Shown one piece after another: positions 25,476 to 35,668 of a stretch of DNA of 64,000 nucleotides. The DNA lies in assembly GCA_947494925.1 (NCBI GenBank), contig CANLWS010000001.1, positions 186,001-250,000 of the forward strand, given 5' to 3'. Under the pieces are notes generated by a model. It worked only from the letters and a program-made list of their open reading frames with translations. It did no database searches and had not been told where the DNA came from. This DNA is from an uncultured Alteromonadaceae bacterium (GTDB lineage: Bacteria; Pseudomonadota; Gammaproteobacteria; Enterobacterales; Alteromonadaceae). The position numbers and the translations under genes were made by a program. Position 1 is the first letter of the stretch. Each line of letters starts with the position of its first letter.

Positions 25476-27731
25476 TTAAAACTCAAAGTCTCGGGTATAA
25501 CGTAAGCCGAATTCGCTTCTGTCGTTACTGCGCACAATACCGACAAATCCTGCTTGTTGCAGTCGGCCCTGGTCGTACACTTCATTAAATGCATTCTCAC
25601 CATACAGGCTCAAACTCCATAAACCGTTAGGTGCTTCATACTTGACGTTAAAGCCAAATATTTCTCGCGAGTCCAACAACTCTGAGGGATTGGCAACGGA
25701 CTGTCCCTGCATTTCATCACGGAAAGAATAATCAGCGTTAAACGACAATGTTCCACCATTTTCTAACTCGACAAAATAAGAAGGCGCAAACATCATTGTC
25801 CACTCTGGTGTCAACGCAGGCGAATCACCTTCACCTATTCCGATAACACCGGGATCTACTTGAGTGATTTCTGCATCTATGTAACCAATTGCAGTTCTGA
25901 TGACGAAGTCGTCAGTAACATTCCAGGTGGCTTCAACCTCCACACCGGTCGCTTCCGATTCACCGGCATTCTCAACAATAGTTACGAAACCGCCTCCTGC
26001 CGTCGGGTCAGAGAAGGGTAATGCCAAATCTGTGTATTCGGTATAAAACAAGGCAACCAGTATCGCCAGATCGTCCACTGGCTTGCCTTTAAATCCAACT
26101 TCATAGTTGATTGCAGTAGTTTCATCAAAGGATACAAATTGTGCGGAACCTCCGAATGGGCGTGGAGGGAACCCGCCAGTCTGGTAGCCTTTTTGGATCT
26201 GACCGTATATATTCATTCCGTTATCAAGCTGATAAGCAGCGTTGACATCCCAGGTTACTTCACTAAATTCAGCGGATACAAACTTACGTCCTGTGACGGG
26301 TTCGATAAAGTTAAAAGTAGGGAATAACGCATCTGCATCTTTTTCATCTTTGGAGTAACGTAAACCACCTCCCACGCTTAACGCATCGCTGAGATCGTAA
26401 GAGACGTTGGCATACACGGCAAAGGCATCTGTTTCCTGGTTCAGATCAAAGAATCCAAAGTCTCCAAATGAGGGAGTCACACCATCGTTTAAAAAGCCAC
26501 CTGGCGTATTAAAGGGGCTGAATGTCCATGGGCCCGACTTGGTGAAGCCTTCTTCGTTGAAAAAATACAGTCCGGATACAAAATCCCAGTTGTCGTAGGT
26601 GCCGTTAAGCTGAAATTCCAATGAATACTGGTCTGCTTCCCCTTCTTCCGGGAATTCTGACAAATTCAATGGCGAGGCATCATCATCCAAACCACCTTCA
26701 TACTCAGATGAGCGGAAGCTGCTGATTACTTTGGCTGACAATTCATTACTTACATTCCACTCTGCAGTGATAGATGCTCCCCAACCTGAATACTCGGTGG
26801 ACTCAATACCTGCAACTGTGGTGCCCAGATCATCAGGATCAGCAGGTAACAAATCCGGTGTCAACAAAGGAAAATCTCCGTTGAAGATATCGTTAGGATC
26901 TAAAGGGTCGGTAAATTCGATAGTGTAAGGAGACTGGCCTCCCTCATTATCTACTGCATCAAATGCAACTAGTATCGAGAAATCTTCGCTAAGAGTGAAT
27001 TTACCCGCAATACGCCCGCTGAATTCGTCTTCTTCACCGATTTCTTTTTCCGGATTGGCTAAATTGACCGCTGTGCCCACACCATCACGTGTTTTATATG
27101 AGGCGCTGGCAGAGAAGCTGAAGCTGTCACTGACATCGCGATTCACGTAAAGGTCTGTAGCAAAGCGACCACGGCTACCCGCCTTTACCATAACACTGGC
27201 AATTTCTTCATCACCTGGTTTCTTGGTGATTATATTAACCGCACCACCCAAGGTATTTCGTCCATACAAGGTACCTTGTGGACCGCGCAATACTTCCACC
27301 CGTTCCACATTGGGTAAACTCAAGTTTGCACCCATTTGACGACCAAGGTAAACGCCATCTACATAGACGCCAACGCCAGGATCAGTAGTGATAATATGGT
27401 CCTGCAACCCGATTCCTCGGATAAAAACCGCGGCGTGTCCGGTATTTCCCACGCCATAGCGGGAAATGTTCAAGTTAGGCACATATTTGCCAATGTCATC
27501 AAGGTTTCCTATATTCGCGTCTTCAATCAATTCTGATCCGATGGACGTGATAGCTGTAGGCGTTTCATACAAACTCTCTGTACGCTTACGAGCAGTGACC
27601 ATAATTTTTTCTACGTCTTCTTCATCAGCACCGGTTGCTTCCTGCGCCAAAACCTGTGTGTTGAGAGCAAGTGAAGTACCGATTGCCAGAAGAGACAGTC
27701 TGAAGAATGGCTTAAAATACGTGTTTTTCAT
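25476..27731 (-). CDS. TonB-dependent receptor, substrate unknown
   Basis: A 751-residue outer-membrane receptor. It has a signal peptide ending LNTQVLAQ, the TonB box KIMVTARKR, and a plug with FIRGIG, VGVYVDGVYLGR and VLRGPQGTLYGRNTLGGAVN. The barrel ends in LRYTRDFEF. The VDGVYLGR/GPQGTLYGRN type of plug is common in receptors of sphingomonads and Alteromonadales for diverse ligands, so I cannot name one. It is a single gene with a strong terminator and is divergent from the phosphatase-linked receptor. No CCGG operator or Fur box is seen upstream, so it appears outside the mannan regulon. Confidence 0.9.
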   Translation of the reverse strand: MKNTYFKPFFRLSLLAIGTSLALNTQVLAQEATGADEEDVEKIMVTARKRTESLYETPTAITSIGSELIEDANIGNLDDIGKYVPNLNISRYGVGNTGHAAVFIRGIGLQDHIITTDPGVGVYVDGVYLGRQMGANLSLPNVERVEVLRGPQGTLYGRNTLGGAVNIITKKPGDEEIASVMVKAGSRGRFATDLYVNRDVSDSFSFSASASYKTRDGVGTAVNLANPEKEIGEEDEFSGRIAGKFTLSEDFSILVAFDAVDNEGGQSPYTIEFTDPLDPNDIFNGDFPLLTPDLLPADPDDLGTTVAGIESTEYSGWGASITAEWNVSNELSAKVISSFRSSEYEGGLDDDASPLNLSEFPEEGEADQYSLEFQLNGTYDNWDFVSGLYFFNEEGFTKSGPWTFSPFNTPGGFLNDGVTPSFGDFGFFDLNQETDAFAVYANVSYDLSDALSVGGGLRYSKDEKDADALFPTFNFIEPVTGRKFVSAEFSEVTWDVNAAYQLDNGMNIYGQIQKGYQTGGFPPRPFGGSAQFVSFDETTAINYEVGFKGKPVDDLAILVALFYTEYTDLALPFSDPTAGGGFVTIVENAGESEATGVEVEATWNVTDDFVIRTAIGYIDAEITQVDPGVIGIGEGDSPALTPEWTMMFAPSYFVELENGGTLSFNADYSFRDEMQGQSVANPSELLDSREIFGFNVKYEAPNGLWSLSLYGENAFNEVYDQGRLQQAGFVGIVRSNDRSEFGLRYTRDFEF

Positions 27732-28199
27732 GTGTGTTATCCCTATGGCTGAAACAAATTGGGGAATATCGTTTTCAGCCTAAATGATGTTTAGTGTTTT
27801 TATGTCTCAGAACCACCAGCATTGCGAACAATGTGTAACTTCGTCTGATTGGGAATACGAACTTTCAATGTGCAAACCAGAACTGATATTACTTTTCAGT
27901 CTTTATGAGAACAGTGCACGTCTCGGGGAATAATTATATACGCTGACGCTTAAATTGCCTCAGTTTTATCATGCAAACCGTAAAAAATATGACCAACTAG
28001 TCAATTAAAATGTAAGCAATATTTAACGGCGCATTGATGATCACGAGTTAGGCCTTGTTGATATGAGAGCGCTACACGTAAGACTCATAAATCCGTCATC
28101 TTTTGTTAATTGAACGTTCAATTATACGTAACCCAACTGTCACAAACCCTACCTAGACTTCCTCACCCAAATAGCACTACCACTTACTGAGGAACACAC
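27732..28199. other. Divergent intergenic region between two TonB receptors
   Basis: 468 bp of AT-rich, apparently noncoding DNA holding the promoters of both receptor genes. A Pho-box-like sequence lies at 28082-28099 (separate entry). No other gene or repeat was seen. Confidence 0.6.
28082..28099 (+). promoter_or_regulatory. Pho-box-like sequence
   Basis: GACTCAT-AAAT-CCGTCAT: two 7-bp direct half-sites 11 bp apart around an A/T-rich spacer, as in PhoB boxes (CTGTCAT repeated). The first half matches at 4 of 7 and the second at 6 of 7. A further CTGTCAC occurs at 28137-28143. It lies about 100 bp upstream of a receptor gene followed by two phosphatase genes. Confidence 0.45.
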
Positions 28200-30536
28200 A
28201 TGAGAAGTCCAAAAACTGATTGCAAAAGCCCTATTGCGCTGGCCGTTCTCGCAGCTATCTCGCTAAACGCAATAGCCGCCGAAGAAGAATCTGAAATGGA
28301 TGCCATCGAATCAATCACCGTTGTGGGCAAAAGCGTGTCATACGCAAACAATGCCACAAGTAACGAAATGATAAAGCAACAAAGCAGCATGACGAGTGTA
28401 CTGGCTGCCATTGATAATCTGCCTGGTGTGCTGATAAATGAAGGGGATACATTCGGTTCAGATGATTGGTCTACCAGTATTTCCATCCGAGGATTTCAGG
28501 TCGATTTGGGGCAACAACAAATTGGTATAACTATCGATGGGATCGCCAACGGCAACTCCAATTATGGAGGGGGTGCCAAAGCGAATCGTTACATAGATAC
28601 TGAAAACCTCGGGCTGGTAGAAGTTTCACAGGGCACTGCAGATATTGCTTCAAGATCCAATGAGGCATTGGGCGGAACTTTAAACTTCACTACTCTAGAT
28701 CCGGGCTCAGAAGAGCAATTTGTATTCAGTACCACCTTGGGTGAATTCGATGCACAAAAATTCTTTGTTCGTTATGAAACAGGTGAAATCGCTCCAAATA
28801 CCTATGCGTGGTTTAGTGTTTCAACTCAGGAAAACAGTGACTGGATAGACCAAGCGGCTGAAAACACCCGTGAACACTTCGCAGCCAAAGTTATTTCAAA
28901 TATAAACAATGTCGATTTAACTGCGTACCTATCGTATGACGACACGCACGAAGATAACTATCAACGCGTATATAGCCTTGCTCAATTTGCACAGAATCCA
29001 GAATGGGATGGCCTAACCAGCGAATGGACAGGCAACCCTTATCAGGACCAAGTCTACCGCCGGGGGTGGTCGACGCTTCGCGAAAACTTGTTTGGTTACC
29101 TTCAGGCCGACTTTGATATAGGTGAGGTGGAAGTCAGTGCAAATGTGTACTTTCATGATAACGAAGGTCGGGGAGACTGGGTTCCTCCTTACCTGGTTAA
29201 TGTAACAGACGATGGCGAAGGCAACCCACACTCCGAAGTAACTCCAGGAAATACAGTGTATGGCGGCGCTTTTCTTGGGCAAATATTCTTTGTTGACAGA
29301 GACGGAACTCAACTGAGCCCCATTGAGGGATGTCAAAGTTCAATCGCTTTTCCATACGGTGGCGCTGGCCCTGAATACGACCAAGACTGCCATGAGCAAG
29401 GTGCAGTGCCTGTTGGTTCTTATCGGCACACACATTACGAAAAGACGCGAACAGGAATCAATGCAGACTTCGTATGGGATACACGTATAGGTGACATGGA
29501 CAATACTTTGCGAGGTGGATTCTGGTTTGAAGATTACAATCGTGAAGAATATCGTGACTGGCACAAAATCACTGATTCAGCTACCAGTTTCCAATTCGAT
29601 CATATTCCTTACTGGGTGCAGTATGACCGCGAATTCCCTGTGGAAACTATGATGTTCTATATCGAAGATGAACTGGATATGGGTTTTGCCAAAGTAAGGC
29701 TTGGTGCCAAGAAGTTTAATGTAGATGTAGAAAAGCAAGACAGATTCAATGCCGACAATAACCTGGAAATTTCATCAGATTCCGATACGTTAATGTCGGC
29801 AGGAATTGTCGCACCCTTGCCTCTGGACGGACTGGAGCTTTTTGCAGGATATGCAGAAAACTTTGCTGCAATTAAAGATGCGGTGCTGGAGCGTGATGAT
29901 GCTGACTTAAGTTTTGTTGAACCCGAAGTTGCTGAGAATCTCGATTTTGGCCTGCGTTATGCTGGCGAAGATTTCAGTGCAAGTATCAATTACTACAGCA
30001 TTGAGTTTGATAACCGCATCACCTTTATCAGTAATGAAGATGTTGATGGAATAGACTTTCTGGAGGCAGCAGCTGGCGGTTATATCAATGACGGCGGTAT
30101 AGAATCTACTGGATTTGAAGCCTCAATTAACTATCAGATCACTGATAGCTTCAGCGTGTTCAGTTCGTACACAAACAACGATTCAGAATATACCGATGCT
30201 GCCATTGCGGGCAATACGGTGTTAGGTTCCGCAGAGGAAATGGCAGTGCTGAGCCTGGACTGGCAACGTGGGAATCACTCAGCTGGTCTAAGCACCAAAC
30301 ATGTAGGAGAGCGCTGGCTGGACCAGGCAAATACGCAGCGTGTAGCCGCTTACACCGTTAGTGATTTTTATGTTGGGACCTATCTAGATAATTTGGGCTC
30401 AGGTATTGAATCCGTAGAGGTAAGATTCACCATCAACAATCTGTTTGATGAAAGCTACCTGGGCACTATTGCACCAAATGCGGCGTGGATTGGCGCCCCT
30501 CGCACAGCGGCGGTTAACGTCAAAGCGACATTCTAA
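28200..30536 (+). CDS. TonB-dependent receptor linked to phosphatases
   Basis: A 778-residue outer-membrane receptor. It has a signal peptide ending LNAIAA, a TonB-box-like SITVVG, and a plug with LPGVLINEGD, ISIRGFQVDLG, ITIDGIANGNSNYGG and EALGGTLNFTT. The barrel ends AAVNVKATF. ATG 28200 has GAGGA upstream. It is followed by two secreted phosphatase genes on the same strand and preceded by a Pho-box-like sequence, so its cargo may be a phosphate-containing organic molecule; this is inference. A terminator hairpin separates it from the phosphatases, so read-through or a second promoter is needed for coexpression. Confidence 0.88.
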   Translation: MRSPKTDCKSPIALAVLAAISLNAIAAEEESEMDAIESITVVGKSVSYANNATSNEMIKQQSSMTSVLAAIDNLPGVLINEGDTFGSDDWSTSISIRGFQVDLGQQQIGITIDGIANGNSNYGGGAKANRYIDTENLGLVEVSQGTADIASRSNEALGGTLNFTTLDPGSEEQFVFSTTLGEFDAQKFFVRYETGEIAPNTYAWFSVSTQENSDWIDQAAENTREHFAAKVISNINNVDLTAYLSYDDTHEDNYQRVYSLAQFAQNPEWDGLTSEWTGNPYQDQVYRRGWSTLRENLFGYLQADFDIGEVEVSANVYFHDNEGRGDWVPPYLVNVTDDGEGNPHSEVTPGNTVYGGAFLGQIFFVDRDGTQLSPIEGCQSSIAFPYGGAGPEYDQDCHEQGAVPVGSYRHTHYEKTRTGINADFVWDTRIGDMDNTLRGGFWFEDYNREEYRDWHKITDSATSFQFDHIPYWVQYDREFPVETMMFYIEDELDMGFAKVRLGAKKFNVDVEKQDRFNADNNLEISSDSDTLMSAGIVAPLPLDGLELFAGYAENFAAIKDAVLERDDADLSFVEPEVAENLDFGLRYAGEDFSASINYYSIEFDNRITFISNEDVDGIDFLEAAAGGYINDGGIESTGFEASINYQITDSFSVFSSYTNNDSEYTDAAIAGNTVLGSAEEMAVLSLDWQRGNHSAGLSTKHVGERWLDQANTQRVAAYTVSDFYVGTYLDNLGSGIESVEVRFTINNLFDESYLGTIAPNAAWIGAPRTAAVNVKATF

Positions 30537-30545
30537 CTCTCGCAG

Positions 30546-30569
30546 GGTGGGCTCTCGCCCACCTTTTTT
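30546..30569 (+). terminator. Rho-independent terminator between receptor and phosphatase genes
   Basis: GGTGGGC/GCCCACC stem (30546-30552, 30557-30563), TCTC loop, then six T. It begins 9 bp after the receptor stop and ends 26 bp before the next ATG. Confidence 0.88.
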
Positions 30570-30595
30570 CTCGTTATCACTTTCGGTGGGTTAAT

Positions 30596-31714
30596 ATGAG
30601 ATTTGTTGTAGCCTCTATCGTTTTGTTTTTCACCACGTTTACTGTTGCGAAAGAAAATCTTATCGTCGTCACTATTGACGGTCTTCGCTGGCAGGAAGTC
30701 TTCGGCGGAGCAGAAAAAGCTCTCATCGAACATAAGGATTTTGTAGCACAGCCAGAGCAGTTAAAAGCGCAATTTTGGGCTGAAACGCCTGAAAAAAGAC
30801 GCGAGCTCCTTATGCCATTTTTTTGGAAAACGCTAATCAACAATGGCAGTGCCATTGGAAATCGAAACATTGGATCCAATATGTCGGTGGCGAATAATTG
30901 GCACTTTTCCTATCCTGGCTATAACGAGATATTTACAGGAATTGCTGATGACAAAATTGACAGCAATGAAAAACGTCCAAATCCGAATATCAGTTTTATT
31001 GAATTCCTCAATAACCGCCCTGAGTTCGGAGGAAATCTGGCGGTATTTGCCGGATGGGATGTATTCCCTGCAATATTTAATGTTGAACGAAGTGGGTTGC
31101 ATGTCAATGCGGGATTTATGCCTTCAAAAGCAAAGCACACAGCTGAAACGACTTTACTCAATCAATTGCAGCAAGAAATCCCTAGCCCCTGGCACAACGT
31201 CAGGTTTGATGCTTTTACCTATCGATTTGCTAAAAACTACATACTGGCTAAAACACCGCGCGTACTCGCGATAGGGTTTGGCGAAACTGACGATTTTGCG
31301 CATGATGGTCGCTATGATCAATACCTTCATGCCGCACATAGGACTGACAAATTTATTCAAGATTTATGGCAAACAATCCAGTCGTTGCCTGAATATCAAA
31401 ACCAAACGACATTGCTCATTACGACTGATCATGGTCGGGGTGTAACCCCAGAACAATGGCAACATCACGCTTCCCCAAAAGCTATTTCTGGGTACTTGAA
31501 AAGCCTTGGAAAGTTTCCAAAGGGTATACTCGGCTCCGAGCAGACCTGGCTAGTTGCAATAGGTCCCGGCATTAAAAGTAAAGGACAGGTTATACCTGCT
31601 GGCGAAATTAGGCAGAATCAGATTGCTGCAACAGCCCTTAAGATTCTGGACCTAGACCCTGATATATTTAATCCTGACATTGGCTCCCCTATTCAAGAGA
31701 TTTTTACACCATGA
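30596..31714 (+). CDS. Secreted alkaline-phosphatase-superfamily hydrolase
   Basis: A 372-residue protein with a signal peptide (ending near TFTVA). The superfamily metal motifs are VVTIDGLRWQEVFGG near the N-terminus, a probable nucleophile Ser in WHFSYPGYNEIFTG, GETDDFAHDGRYDQYLHA, and TTDHGRG. The layout resembles type I phosphodiesterases and phosphoglycerate mutase-like enzymes; the substrate is probably a phosphomonoester or diester in the periplasm. Its stop overlaps the PhoD-like gene start (ATGA). With the upstream receptor it looks like an organophosphate-scavenging unit. ATG preceded by GGTGGG. Confidence 0.82.
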   Translation: MRFVVASIVLFFTTFTVAKENLIVVTIDGLRWQEVFGGAEKALIEHKDFVAQPEQLKAQFWAETPEKRRELLMPFFWKTLINNGSAIGNRNIGSNMSVANNWHFSYPGYNEIFTGIADDKIDSNEKRPNPNISFIEFLNNRPEFGGNLAVFAGWDVFPAIFNVERSGLHVNAGFMPSKAKHTAETTLLNQLQQEIPSPWHNVRFDAFTYRFAKNYILAKTPRVLAIGFGETDDFAHDGRYDQYLHAAHRTDKFIQDLWQTIQSLPEYQNQTTLLITTDHGRGVTPEQWQHHASPKAISGYLKSLGKFPKGILGSEQTWLVAIGPGIKSKGQVIPAGEIRQNQIAATALKILDLDPDIFNPDIGSPIQEIFTP

Positions 31715-32748
31715 AGTATAAACTTATCACCCTCATTATTTTCTTTACCTCCCATGTCAGCGCTGCACCTGAAAAGATATTTTTTGGGTCCTGCTCGCAT
31801 CAGGATAAAGACATGCCAATTGTCGATAGCATCAACAAGGAACATCCTGACCTGTTCGTTTTTCTTGGTGATAATGTGTATGGCGACACAGAAGATATGG
31901 CGGTACTCGCAGCAAAATATGAAAAATTAGGCACAAAGCCAGGGTTCAGGAAATTGCGTAAACAAAGCGAACTCATTGCCATTTGGGATGATCACGATTT
32001 TGGTCAAAATGATGCAGGTAAAGAATATCCCGAAAAAGAAGCATCCAGGAAAATAATGCTGGATTTCTGGCAGGAGCCAAAGGAGTCAGCAAGGCGCAAA
32101 AGATCAGATGGTATATATACCTCTTATTTTTATGGGGACGGGGAGAATACCGTACATGTGATTTTACCTGACCTAAGGTGGAACCGTGACGCGCTGAATG
32201 AAGTCGGTGTGTTCGAGAATATGGCCAAACGACTTCCCAAAGATATGGGCCCCTATAGCCCATCAGAATCTCCAAACGCCTCGATGTTAGGCGAAACACA
32301 GTGGCAATGGCTTGAAAAGGAACTATTACGTCCGGCAAAGATTAAAATTATTGCTTCCAGCTTGCAGCTGATTGCGGATTTCACTGGCTGGGAGTCTTGG
32401 TCAAACTTCCCAGCAGACCGAAATCGTTTATTCGCATTTATCAAAAAGAATAGAGTTAACGGAGTTATGATCATTAGCGGCGATACTCACTGGGGTGAGA
32501 TTTCCAAATATACACAACAAATGGACTACCCCATTTGGGAGGTCACCAGCTCCGGTTTGACGGAAGAATGGAAGGCAGTCAGTCCTAACAAACATCGAAT
32601 AGGCCAGTTTACGCACAGTGTAAATTACGGCGTACTCAATATTGACTGGCAATCCACCGATCCTAAAATAATTTTTGGATTAAAGGATGAAAAAGGACAG
32701 TTTGTTATGCGTCAGGACTTCTCTCTCTCCAGCATTAGTCCGTATTGA
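31711..32748 (+). CDS. PhoD-like metallophosphatase (alkaline phosphatase D family)
   Basis: A 345-residue protein with a signal peptide (ending HVSAA). Metallophosphoesterase motifs in order: FGSCSHQD, FVFLGDNVYGD (GDN metal motif), IWDDHDFGQND (DDHDFG, the PhoD signature) and MIISGDTHWGEI (GDTHW). It is the short PhoD-like form without the N-terminal Fn3-like domain of classical PhoD. It should cleave phosphoesters outside the cytoplasm. It is coupled by a 4-bp overlap to the upstream phosphatase gene. Confidence 0.87.
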   Translation: MKYKLITLIIFFTSHVSAAPEKIFFGSCSHQDKDMPIVDSINKEHPDLFVFLGDNVYGDTEDMAVLAAKYEKLGTKPGFRKLRKQSELIAIWDDHDFGQNDAGKEYPEKEASRKIMLDFWQEPKESARRKRSDGIYTSYFYGDGENTVHVILPDLRWNRDALNEVGVFENMAKRLPKDMGPYSPSESPNASMLGETQWQWLEKELLRPAKIKIIASSLQLIADFTGWESWSNFPADRNRLFAFIKKNRVNGVMIISGDTHWGEISKYTQQMDYPIWEVTSSGLTEEWKAVSPNKHRIGQFTHSVNYGVLNIDWQSTDPKIIFGLKDEKGQFVMRQDFSLSSISPY

Positions 32749-32964
32749 TTAACCTGAGGTTGATTACACTGACCGGGTATTACAAACAACATATTCATAG
32801 GTTGCTCAGGTAGTGCCAACAAAATCTTTGGTGATGAGTGACTTTGAACTTTGCCCTTACAGGCGATAAACTGCGGTATGGTTAAATCCGTTTAAACTCC
32901 GCCGTATTGAAAAACTGATTGCAGTTAACCTGATTTAGTAACCCAATAAAGTAAGGATAACGAC

Positions 32965-33534
32965 ATGAAAAAAATGGTTTTTTTAATACTTGGCGCAACA
33001 CTTCTCTCATCCGCCGCTTTGGCAGAAGATTCCCCGGAAAAAGTCTGTAAAAGCGCAGCGGAACTCTACAATGATGGTGATCTGGAAGGTGCGTTAGAGG
33101 AAGCTAAATGGTGCGTCACATTGCTGGAACAGGAAAAACAAGCTGCCACTAACCAGTTCTTCAAAGATGAAATTAATGGCTTCGTGGGCGGCGAGCTGGA
33201 ACAACAAAATGCCATGGGGTTCATGATGACAAACAGATCCTATGAGAAAGACGGCATGCTGATAGATGTGAACCTCAGTGCGGGAAGCGCTGGTGGGGCA
33301 ATGCAGGCATTTTCGGCGATTGCGCAATTGGGGATGCAATCAGGTGCAGGTAAAAAAATGCGCATTCAGAAGCGCACCGCCATGGCGTCTAATGACGGCG
33401 GTTCCGCAACTGTGACAATCACGCTGAAAAGTGGTGGAATGCTTCAATTCGAATCCCGGGATGTTAGCTTAGATACGGTGGTTGAATTTGCCAAAGCCTT
33501 TCCCGTTGAAGATCTGGACAACGCCAACAATTAA
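32965..33534 (+). CDS. Hypothetical secreted protein
   Basis: A 189-residue protein with a clear signal peptide (MKKMVFLILGATLLSSAALA). The mature part has one cysteine pair (VCKSAAELYNDGDLEGALEEAKWC), where the segment between the cysteines resembles a single TPR-like helix pair, then a Gly/Met-rich middle part and a C-terminal beta region. I do not recognise the family. ATG has AAGGATAACG upstream. It stands alone, 216 bp after the phosphatase genes, and converges on the chemoreceptor. Confidence 0.75.
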   Translation: MKKMVFLILGATLLSSAALAEDSPEKVCKSAAELYNDGDLEGALEEAKWCVTLLEQEKQAATNQFFKDEINGFVGGELEQQNAMGFMMTNRSYEKDGMLIDVNLSAGSAGGAMQAFSAIAQLGMQSGAGKKMRIQKRTAMASNDGGSATVTITLKSGGMLQFESRDVSLDTVVEFAKAFPVEDLDNANN

Positions 33535-33574
33535 CCTATTGAATATGAGCAGCTACCTGCCACTTTTCTGTTGT

Positions 33575-35485
33575 TTAGCGGTATTGCGAAACCAGAGAAT
33601 CTAACTTGTTACTCAAGTTCAATAAGCTGGCGTTGGATTCTGCAACGCGATCGGACGAACTAAGAAATGCTGCGATTTCCTGATGGATTTCTGTCAGGTT
33701 TCGCATCACATCTTCCGCCAGTTTAGTTTGCTCAGCAGTGGTGCGAGAAACTTGCTTGTTCTTGACCATAACCTCATCAATGTTGCTTTCGATATCCAGC
33801 AAGATTTTTTCGTTCTGCTCAACAGCTTGGTCGCTTTCAGTGGATTTCTGCTGGCTTAATTCAATAAGTCCTACCGCGTTTTTCACTTCGTCCTGCAAGC
33901 GTAAAATTGTTGCACCTATTTCATCGGTGGAGTCGTGGGTCCTTTGCGCTAATGAGCGAACTTCGTCGGCTACAACAGCAAACCCTCTGCCTTGTTCACC
34001 GGCTCTTGCAGCTTCAATAGCGGCGTTCAGAGCTAGCAAGTTGGTTTGATCGGATACACCTTTAATCACATTCAATACATCTTCAATAGATTCAGTGTGT
34101 TTGGCAAGTTGACCAATGGAGTTGGTCACCGACAAGGTATGTTGGTTCAGATCCTTAATCGCTTCTTTCGCCTTACCCGATACTTGTGTCCCTTGCTGAC
34201 TAACCGTTTTTAATCTACCCACTGTGGATGTAGCGTCTTCAGCATAACTGGCAATATCGTGCACCGAAGCGTTTAGTTTCTCGATGACACGAGAAACTTC
34301 CTGGGTATGATGGGACTGTTTTCTACCAAGCTCAAGGGCTGAATTAGCTTGATTTGAGACATTGTCACTGACGTCCTTTAACTCTCCACTGGTGGAGGAA
34401 ATTTGGTTGATTGTTTGCTTTATTTTATCGATAAAACTATTGAATCCCGTTTGAAGATTTCTCAATTCCTTAGTACTTTGCGCTCGCAATCTCACTTCCA
34501 GGTCGGCCTCATCAGCACCGAGCTTGGCAAAGGTTTCAGCCAACTCAACAACAGGTTTCGACAGTTTATTTGCCAACCAGACTGCCAGAAAACCAAAAAT
34601 CACCGCAATCAGTATTATGCCGAATAACATTTCGTATAAGGCCTGATTTAGTTCAGTAAAAAGTTCATTGACCGGAACCTGCGCCACAACATACCAATCG
34701 GCACTTGGGATGTAACTAGAAGCGATGTAGTAATCGCTCCCATCTAATTCCAGTGTTAATAATGAAAATGCTTGTTTTGTCATTAACTGTCTAGCTTCGG
34801 CGCCAAACAACGTCGACAAGGAAGCACTTTCGATCAGGCTGCTGTTTTCATGTAATTTTATTGTGCCCTTGCCGTCAGCAACAAACACCAGTCCAGTGCG
34901 ACCTATTGTATTTTGGTCAAGTAACGCCTGAAATTCTTTAAGCGTTCTGGCAATACCTGACCCAACAACACCATTCAAATCCTGATAGTTGATAAAGAGT
35001 TTTGAAGTCCCGTCTTCGGTATATAGACTCTTGGAGCTCGCCTGACCACTTTCCCTATAGGCGAAAAACCAGCCATCCGCTTGGTCATTCTGCAATACAC
35101 GTAAAAACCCGTCCTGATTCCAATAGTGTGCAGTTTGACGATTCACTACCGAGGCATTGGTTAAATCATATTGCTGCTGTACTTCCTTCAACAATTTGAT
35201 AACGGTAGCTTCCTGATCTTTTGGGTGACCATTCAACATAAACTGTTCAATGAAAGGATTATTTACCAGCTGCCTGGTAGCTTGCTCCAGTACAGAAATA
35301 TCTTTGTCGATCTGGTTCCGGATTTTTTGCAATACGTTCGGTAACTCCACGTTTTCAATCCGTTCAGTCAGCAAAGAACGGGATTGCCATTGACCTAAAA
35401 AGCCAACCAACAAAGTGGAGAATATCAAAGCGCCAATTAGTGCCAAAGAAAACTTATGCTTTATAGACAGTTGACTAAAATTCAT
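33575..35485 (-). CDS. Methyl-accepting chemotaxis protein with Cache-type sensor
   Basis: A 636-residue chemoreceptor. Membrane helix 1 lies near residues 12-30 and helix 2 near 280-305. The periplasmic part between them contains a Cache-like region ([34 protein letters not shown]). A HAMP domain follows ([17 protein letters not shown]), then a long coiled coil with the signalling hairpin ([31 protein letters not shown]). It binds a small ligand outside and signals to CheA/CheW, which are not in this window. The ligand is unknown. Confidence 0.93.
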   Translation of the reverse strand: MNFSQLSIKHKFSLALIGALIFSTLLVGFLGQWQSRSLLTERIENVELPNVLQKIRNQIDKDISVLEQATRQLVNNPFIEQFMLNGHPKDQEATVIKLLKEVQQQYDLTNASVVNRQTAHYWNQDGFLRVLQNDQADGWFFAYRESGQASSKSLYTEDGTSKLFINYQDLNGVVGSGIARTLKEFQALLDQNTIGRTGLVFVADGKGTIKLHENSSLIESASLSTLFGAEARQLMTKQAFSLLTLELDGSDYYIASSYIPSADWYVVAQVPVNELFTELNQALYEMLFGIILIAVIFGFLAVWLANKLSKPVVELAETFAKLGADEADLEVRLRAQSTKELRNLQTGFNSFIDKIKQTINQISSTSGELKDVSDNVSNQANSALELGRKQSHHTQEVSRVIEKLNASVHDIASYAEDATSTVGRLKTVSQQGTQVSGKAKEAIKDLNQHTLSVTNSIGQLAKHTESIEDVLNVIKGVSDQTNLLALNAAIEAARAGEQGRGFAVVADEVRSLAQRTHDSTDEIGATILRLQDEVKNAVGLIELSQQKSTESDQAVEQNEKILLDIESNIDEVMVKNKQVSRTTAEQTKLAEDVMRNLTEIHQEIAAFLSSSDRVAESNASLLNLSNKLDSLVSQYR

Positions 35486-35586
35486 TATTTACATACCCGG
35501 GGAGCTACAGCGCTTACATTATTATCAGTTAAAATCAGGAAAACGTTATTTTTTCTTTTAAGATTTACACAATCGATGGTTTTAGG

Positions 35587-35604
35587 ATCGTTGAAATCAA
35601 CGAT
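35587..35604. repeat. Perfect 18-bp palindrome between divergent genes
   Basis: ATCGTTGA-AA-TCAACGAT, an 8-bp inverted repeat with a 2-bp centre, in the 183-bp gap between the chemoreceptor and SGNH genes. The spacing suits a dimeric regulator site better than an RNA hairpin. Confidence 0.45.
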
Positions 35605-35668
35605 TTATCATCTGCTTCGAATCCTTTAGGATCTAAGTTATAAATCAGGATAAAAAGTAAGATTTGCT

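Noticed and set aside
27900-28080. AGCGCT core near 28068 as another LacI operator
   Set aside because: The flanking bases do not form a dyad and differ from the CCGG sites; no evidence for a regulator.
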